Shown here: positions 5,550 to 8,984 of the stretch, in pieces
Layout of the letters: each line of letters begins with the position of its first letter
Numbering within the stretch: the first letter of the stretch is position 1
Translations under genes and position numbers: made by a program
Notes under the pieces: model-generated
What the model was told of the DNA's origin: nothing
The model's database searches: none
What the model saw: the letters and a program-made list of their open reading frames with translations, nothing else
Source of the DNA: an uncultured Lachnospiraceae bacterium
Lineage (GTDB): Bacteria; Bacillota; Clostridia; Lachnospirales; Lachnospiraceae
Reading direction: 5' to 3'
Assembly: GCA_910589105.1 (NCBI GenBank)
Contig: CAJUST010000003.1
Span: 196,799-205,782 of the forward strand
Length of the DNA stretch: 8,984 nt

Positions 5550-6635
5550 GTATGGAAGCCCGCATTGAAGCTCCGGTGGGATGTCCGTAAATCTGCCGGA
5601 GCCTGCACTGGCTTCATTTACGGCGCCGAGGCCCATCCTGGTAAAGTCCGGCTTGAACCAGTCGCAGTTTGAGTAGTAGTCAAACCGGCAGGAGTAGCTG
5701 CTGATGCCGAAGCGGTTTTTCAGGCAGACAAGCTCAACCTTTCTGGGAAGCTCCCGCCTGGCTTTCTGGATCATCTCCCTTTTCTCGTTGACTTTGTTCT
5801 GCCTGGAAAAAATATCGTGGTGGATGCACTGAAACTGCAGTCCCCATACGACGTCTGCCGTGTACTCTATGCCGCCGGACTCCTTAAAGCTTTCAAAGTC
5901 AATGGACGTCATGTAGTTCTGGCGGTTTATGGATGAGACCACGATCATTGTGAGCTGGCAGTCAGACTGGAGCGCTTTCAGCCTGCGCACATGGTAGTCC
6001 ACGGCGTCTTTCGCTGTCATGCCGGATCCCTCCGGAGTCTGGATTACCTGCAGGTAGTCAATGACGACCACGGGCTTTACATGATTCTGCCTGATATATT
6101 CATGGACGGTTTTCTCTATGTCGTTGATGGTCGCCCGGAAGCTGCATTCAATGACTGTCAGCTTATCGGCATATGCCCTGTAGCTGCGGATGGCTGCCGT
6201 AATGCTGGGATCCGACAGATCGGACTGCCTGATCTGCAGGGATGACAGGATCTCCTGGCTGCCGCCGTCCCCGTCAGCCCTTCTGGCAATGCATCGGGAG
6301 ATGCTTTTTGAAGCCAGATCCAGCGTGGACTGCTCCAGGCTGAAGAACAGGGCATGCGTGCCGGATTCTGCGATCTGGTCGCACATCTGGTGCATGAACG
6401 TGGTCTTGCCGAGTGACGAGATTGCCCCGATTACGTACAGCCCGGGGTAAAGGTTTGTGAGCGCATCCAGATTGTCATATCCTGAGCGCAGCCTGCCGCC
6501 GTCACGGAATTTTCCGGCGTCCAGCCTGAACTGCCCGTCAAGGTATGATGCCATGTTGGACTGCCTGATGCCTGCCGCGCTGCATTGTTCCTGTAATTGT
6601 CCGGCATTCGCAGCCGGGGGTTTGTATGTCTGCAT
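5547..6635 (-). CDS. DnaB-like replicative helicase (ATPase domain only)
   Basis: The product has 362 residues. AAGGAGGAT five bases upstream sets the start at 6635. The first 45 residues are a short unrelated leader, so the DnaB N-terminal domain that binds primase is missing (DnaB is usually about 450 residues). Residues 46-330 are the RecA-like domain: SGYDNLDALT is the usual entry, GAISSLGKTTF (70-80) is Walker A with Lys77, FFSLEQS (97-103) holds the catalytic Glu101, PVVVIDYLQVI (188-198) is Walker B with Asp193, SSINRQN (234-240) is the H3-type motif, and LKNRFG near residue 310 carries the likely arginine finger. It should unwind DNA ahead of the element's fork as a hexamer. No separate loader is visible, so the initiator may load it. 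It lies between the iterons and the primase-like gene. It could also be a RepA/RadA-like relative, but the DnaB motifs fit best. Confidence 0.88.
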   Translation of the reverse strand: MQTYKPPAANAGQLQEQCSAAGIRQSNMASYLDGQFRLDAGKFRDGGRLRSGYDNLDALTNLYPGLYVIGAISSLGKTTFMHQMCDQIAESGTHALFFSLEQSTLDLASKSISRCIARRADGDGGSQEILSSLQIRQSDLSDPSITAAIRSYRAYADKLTVIECSFRATINDIEKTVHEYIRQNHVKPVVVIDYLQVIQTPEGSGMTAKDAVDYHVRRLKALQSDCQLTMIVVSSINRQNYMTSIDFESFKESGGIEYTADVVWGLQFQCIHHDIFSRQNKVNEKREMIQKARRELPRKVELVCLKNRFGISSYSCRFDYYSNCDWFKPDFTRMGLGAVNEASAGSGRFTDIPPELQCGLPY

Positions 6636-6731
6636 CTTACATCCTCCTTAATAAAATGGTATCATTCTGTAGTTTTGGGAAAAAGGTGGAACAGCCATCT
6701 GCGTGGAATCCCGTTGGGCATGTCCGCAGCC

Positions 6732-6772
6732 AGATTGATTTTTTTCCATTCCCGTAACTTTATTTTATTATA
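6732..6772. other. AT-rich stretch beside the iterons, possible unwinding element
   Basis: The stretch is strongly AT-rich (runs TTTTTTT and CTTTATTTTATTATA) in an otherwise GC-rich neighbourhood and ends 40 bases from the first iteron. Iteron origins usually have such an easily melted segment next to the initiator sites, so this is a candidate DNA unwinding element. The same bases carry a TATAAT box facing the helicase gene. Confidence 0.45.
6767..6772 (-). promoter_or_regulatory. TATAAT box for the helicase-primase genes
   Basis: On the minus strand GGCCTATAATAAAATAAAG contains a perfect TATAAT (6772-6767), about 130 bases before the helicase start. No good -35 is in register; the best nearby sequences are unconvincing. 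The iteron array starts 41 bases upstream of it, so a protein bound there could activate or repress this promoter. Confidence 0.4.
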
Positions 6773-6812
6773 GGCCGGAGGCGGCATGAAATGGGGGATG
6801 CGGGGTTCCGCC

Positions 6813-6938
6813 CGGCACACTTCTACTAAAATGCGGCACACTTCTACTAAAGTCCGGCACACTTCTACTAAAGTCCGGCACACTTCTACTAAAATGCGGC
6901 ACACTTCTACTAAAATGCGGCACACTTCTACTAAAGTT
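6813..6938. repeat. Six tandem 21-bp iteron-like repeats, probable replication origin
   Basis: Six back-to-back units start at 6813, 6834, 6855, 6876, 6897 and 6918. The first 18 bases, CGGCACACTTCTACTAAA, are identical in all six; the last three are ATG, GTC, GTC, ATG, ATG and GTT. There are no spacers. A 21-bp period is two turns of B-DNA, so bound proteins would all face the same side, as with plasmid iterons. GTTCCGC occurs at both flanks (6805-6811 and 6936-6942). The array lies between the probable initiator gene, whose stop is 27 bases away, and the helicase gene, next to an AT-rich stretch. That context supports an initiator-bound origin, though a regulatory array is not excluded. Confidence 0.8.
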
Positions 6939-6964
6939 CCGCATGGATGCATGGGGCCGCGCAT

Positions 6965-8071
6965 CTATCGGAAGTCCGGATCCGGCCGGGACCGGCTGGC
7001 TTTTCCGTTATGGGGAAAATGGAATACCATTGAGCCGAGCGTGGATGACGTCGGGATGAATTCCGGCTTCTCGGGGTCAGGCAGCTCTATGCCTTTATAT
7101 GCCTCTTCCAGGGATGTCTTTTCCCGCAGCAGCGCCCATGCTTTTTGGAATGCACGCTTTAAGTAGAGGCTTGCCCTGCTGGACGGTTTTCCATACAGGC
7201 TCGACTCCAGCGCCGGGCATCTGTGCACCAGGGTGGATGCCCTGATGTTGGGGACGTTTTTCCCGGCCTGCTCAATCAGCGCCACCACGGCGGCTGCGAT
7301 TTCGGCTGCATTTCTGTTTTTTTCATGGCACATGCTTATGTCCGCAAGGTAGGAATAGGCCGGCCTCATTTGCGGGCCGCCGTTTTTTTTCAATCTCACG
7401 TTCCCGTTTTCGTCCCTCCGTATGCTGTCGGTATGTATTTCCCGGATGATCCTCGCAATGTAGGGGCTGCTGAAATGGAACGTGTTTCTCTCCTCATCCA
7501 TCTCGAAGGCGTCCAGTGCCGGAAGTATGTCGCCGCTTTTTTCCCCTTTGTTTATGATCCCGTAGATATTCCTGAGCAGACGCATGTTTTTTAGGTACGC
7601 CTCCTTATTTCCCTTCCCGAAATTCGTTTTCAGCCGCATGGCAAGGTCAGGGAAGTAAATGGCCGCCCGGCCGCAGTCGGCCAGGGACTCCGGGCGGGAA
7701 GGCGAAAATTTTTCAAGGGCGACTGCGAACAGTTCCATCAGTAATAAGACGGGGATTTTTTCAATGCCGTCATTTGTGCACAGATCTCTTATCCCGCCGA
7801 ATGTTTCCGGAAGCCCGTTCAAATGCAGCTGGCCGTTTTTGTAATCTAATCCTCCGCAGTCGGGAATGAGCGTCAGGCAGGCGTATTTGTTCGGGATGAA
7901 TGACATTGCATGCTGGTATTTCCGGTTTGTGATGATGGGCATGTATCCGGGTATTTCTGCCGTGTCCCCGGCTTTTTTCTTTGTCCTGTGCTCTTTTTTC
8001 CACATGGGGTCTGCGCCTGCGTTTTTTACGGCGGCCGCGCCTGCCGTTTCTGTCCTGATCTTATCTGCCAT
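6965..8071 (-). CDS. Probable replication initiator protein
   Basis: The product has 368 residues when started at ATG 8071, which overlaps the end of the methyltransferase gene by 11 bases and follows a purine-rich GGGGGTG; the frame is open further upstream but only inside the methyltransferase. I see no enzyme motif. Residues 1-50 are basic and disordered (KKEHRTKKKAGD). About 85-240 is helical with segments resembling winged-helix initiators (IPVLLLMELFAVAL, then AAIYFPDLAMRL, YLKNMRLLRNIYGII). IPTSSTLGSMVFHFPHNGK near residues 339-357 resembles a C-terminal tail that I recall from initiator-like proteins of Clostridia elements; that is memory, not a search result. The iterons begin 27 bases beyond its stop and the helicase gene follows, so initiator is the best reading. 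A partition or regulatory protein remains possible. Confidence 0.6.
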   Translation of the reverse strand: MADKIRTETAGAAAVKNAGADPMWKKEHRTKKKAGDTAEIPGYMPIITNRKYQHAMSFIPNKYACLTLIPDCGGLDYKNGQLHLNGLPETFGGIRDLCTNDGIEKIPVLLLMELFAVALEKFSPSRPESLADCGRAAIYFPDLAMRLKTNFGKGNKEAYLKNMRLLRNIYGIINKGEKSGDILPALDAFEMDEERNTFHFSSPYIARIIREIHTDSIRRDENGNVRLKKNGGPQMRPAYSYLADISMCHEKNRNAAEIAAAVVALIEQAGKNVPNIRASTLVHRCPALESSLYGKPSSRASLYLKRAFQKAWALLREKTSLEEAYKGIELPDPEKPEFIPTSSTLGSMVFHFPHNGKASRSRPDPDFR

Positions 8072-8906
8072 GGCCCCGCACCCCCGTGGATGCCGCTTTC
8101 GCGGCCCCTTTAGAATATGTACTGGTCTTGGAAACATGCTTTGGATCCAGGATGTCGTCCAGAGATGTCCTGATTCCTGTCGGTTCCGGGAATGTGTATG
8201 TTCCGTTGTCAGCATCCTTCCGGATGCAGTAGGCGAACACCCGCTCCCTGTTCTGCGGAACCCCGAAGTCCTTTGCGTTCAGCACCTTGTAATATGTATT
8301 GTATCCGAGTTCTGAAAGGCGGCCGCACAGCATCTGGAAGTCTTTTATGAAATTTTTCTGGACAAGCCCCTTCACGTTCTCGAACATGAGGACCGCAGGG
8401 GCTTCGCCGTCGCTGACGGCTTTTTTCAGCAGCCGGATCTGCTCCCACACGAGAGAGTTCTTCGTTCCGGAGTCTTTTTCGAACCCTCCCCGCTTCCCGG
8501 CGTTGGAGATGTCCTGGCACGGGAAGCTCACAGTCCACAAGTCTGCACATGGCAGTTTCTCGATCCTGCTGATGTCGCCGAGGTTGCGGGTCAGATGGAC
8601 TGCAAGCCAGACGCGCCGTATATGCAGGATGCCGCGCCTTTTGTGTCTGGCCCAGTCATATGCCTTCCCTGTCTTCGGGTTGAATCCTATGTTCTTTTCC
8701 GTCAGCTCGCGCACCATGATGTCCGTGTCCGGATAGTCCCTGAAGTCTTCCACCATTTTCTGTGTGAGCCCGTAATGAATGACAGCGTTGGTGAGCACTG
8801 CGGAGCTGTCAATTTCTGATGTTGACATGACTTTGAGGCGGGGTAAGCCGGCCTCCTTGATTCCGATCTCCTGTGAGCCTATGCCTGAGAACAGTATGTT
8901 TGCCTT
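8061..8906 (-). CDS. DNA cytosine-5 methyltransferase, truncated, start uncertain
   Basis: The frame is open from a TGA at the window edge (8982-8984) down to TAA at 8061. Homology begins at KANILFSGIG, so the start shown is the first of those codons, not a proven initiator. Motif I (FSGIG), SEID of motif II, SFPCQDISNAG of motif IV with the catalytic Cys at codon 8519-8517, MFENVKGL of motif VI and PQNRERVF of motif VIII are all present and in order. The enzyme would transfer methyl from AdoMet to C5 of cytosine. Two problems stand out. No ATG, GTG or TTG lies upstream of motif I in this frame; the first ATG (8828) falls behind it. After motif VIII only about 57 residues remain, with no target-recognition domain and no motifs IX and X. 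It may therefore be decaying. Its 3' end overlaps the initiator gene. Confidence 0.8.
   Translation of the reverse strand, partial: KANILFSGIGSQEIGIKEAGLPRLKVMSTSEIDSSAVLTNAVIHYGLTQKMVEDFRDYPDTDIMVRELTEKNIGFNPKTGKAYDWARHKRRGILHIRRVWLAVHLTRNLGDISRIEKLPCADLWTVSFPCQDISNAGKRGGFEKDSGTKNSLVWEQIRLLKKAVSDGEAPAVLMFENVKGLVQKNFIKDFQMLCGRLSELGYNTYYKVLNAKDFGVPQNRERVFAYCIRKDADNGTYTFPEPTGIRTSLDDILDPKHVSKTSTYSKGAAKAASTGVRGHGR
8092..8105 (-). promoter_or_regulatory. GAAA-tetraloop hairpin ahead of the initiator start
   Basis: Read leftward, GCCGC, GAAA, GCGGC gives a perfect 5-bp stem on a GNRA tetraloop. It ends 20 bases before the initiator ATG and lies inside the methyltransferase reading frame. It could tune translation of the initiator, or be a chance GC-rich hairpin. 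Confidence 0.3.
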
Positions 8907-8933
8907 AAGCTCCTGTCTTTCTGTATTTTTTTT

Positions 8934-8979
8934 AGGCGTTTGCGAAACGCCAGAACCCGCATAAATACGGGATTCTTTT
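8934..8979 (+). terminator. Tandem hairpins at the right edge
   Basis: GGCGTTT (8934-8940) pairs with AAACGCC (8945-8951) in part, giving a tight hairpin. CCCG (8956-8959) then pairs with CGGG (8968-8971), extended by GAA with TTC across a bulge, and is followed by TTTTT (8975-8979 or so). On the plus strand this resembles a terminator; on the minus strand it would lie just ahead of the methyltransferase coding region. The edge position limits interpretation. Confidence 0.35.
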
Positions 8980-8984
8980 TGTCA

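Noticed and set aside
6662..6721. Possible 19-residue leader peptide (MPNGIPRRWLFHLFPKTTE) before the helicase gene
   Set aside because: No ribosome binding site precedes it, and nothing suggests attenuation.
6813..6938. CRISPR array
   Set aside because: The repeats are contiguous with no spacers, and no cas gene is present.
6662..6964. Minus-strand frame starting directly after the initiator TAG and reading LVEVCR repeats, which could be amber readthrough
   Set aside because: There is no ribosome binding site, the repeats are explained by DNA iterons whose length is a multiple of three, and the rest has no protein-like signal.
6786..7166. Plus-strand frame of 126 codons over the repeats, with GGAGG at 6777-6781 four bases before its ATG, encoding RHTSTK repeats
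   Set aside because: The repeat peptide is forced by the 21-base DNA period, the second half is antisense to the initiator gene, and no good promoter is visible. The ribosome binding site match makes it worth noting, but it is most likely chance.
7996..8004. Single DnaA-box-like TTTTCCACA
   Set aside because: It fits the degenerate TTWTNCACA pattern but is alone, lies inside the initiator coding region and is far from the iterons.

Overview
The window looks like part of a mobile or accessory element (plasmid, integrative element or phage-plasmid) from a low-to-mid GC Bacillota, probably a gut Clostridia/Lachnospiraceae-type host. That placement is inference. It rests on the strong AGGAGG-type ribosome binding sites, the gene families present (MazF endoribonuclease, small type I signal peptidase, Xre regulator, DUF3991/Toprim primase-like protein, DnaB-like ATPase, a C5 methyltransferase), and the compact GC-rich coding style. 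There are no rRNA or tRNA genes, CRISPR arrays or complete insertion sequences that I can see.

Layout. 1-793 is mostly non-coding, with one excellent intrinsic terminator (129-157), a candidate promoter (191-218) and a second hairpin terminator (710-740). 794-3160 carries rightward genes: a small tyrosine-recombinase-like protein that has lost its catalytic residues, a MazF toxin without an adjacent antitoxin, a type I signal peptidase that appears to start at TTG, and a small unknown gene broken by a one-base frameshift. Strong terminators follow the first two genes, and a bidirectional terminator (3219-3263) closes the block. 3268-3927 (leftward) is a cysteine-rich protein of unknown function. 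It is divergent from an Xre repressor (4144-4485), with an inverted repeat in the shared promoter region.

From 8906 down to 4653 everything reads leftward and looks like a replication module: a truncated cytosine-5 methyltransferase, a likely replication initiator overlapping it by 11 bases, six perfect-period 21-bp tandem repeats (iteron-like, 6813-6938) beside an AT-rich stretch, then a DnaB-type helicase, a Toprim primase-like protein and a terminator (4532-4565). The most plausible reading is that the initiator binds the iterons, melts the AT-rich stretch, and the helicase and primase-like proteins build the fork.

The most interesting points are the iteron array placed between initiator and helicase and just upstream of a TATAAT box, the primase-like protein whose zinc-ribbon region has no zinc ligands, the methyltransferase damaged at both ends, and two apparent frame problems that could each be a single missing base in a homopolymer run (T5 at 2979-2983 and A8 near 8926-8933). 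The second point raises the possibility of sequencing error.
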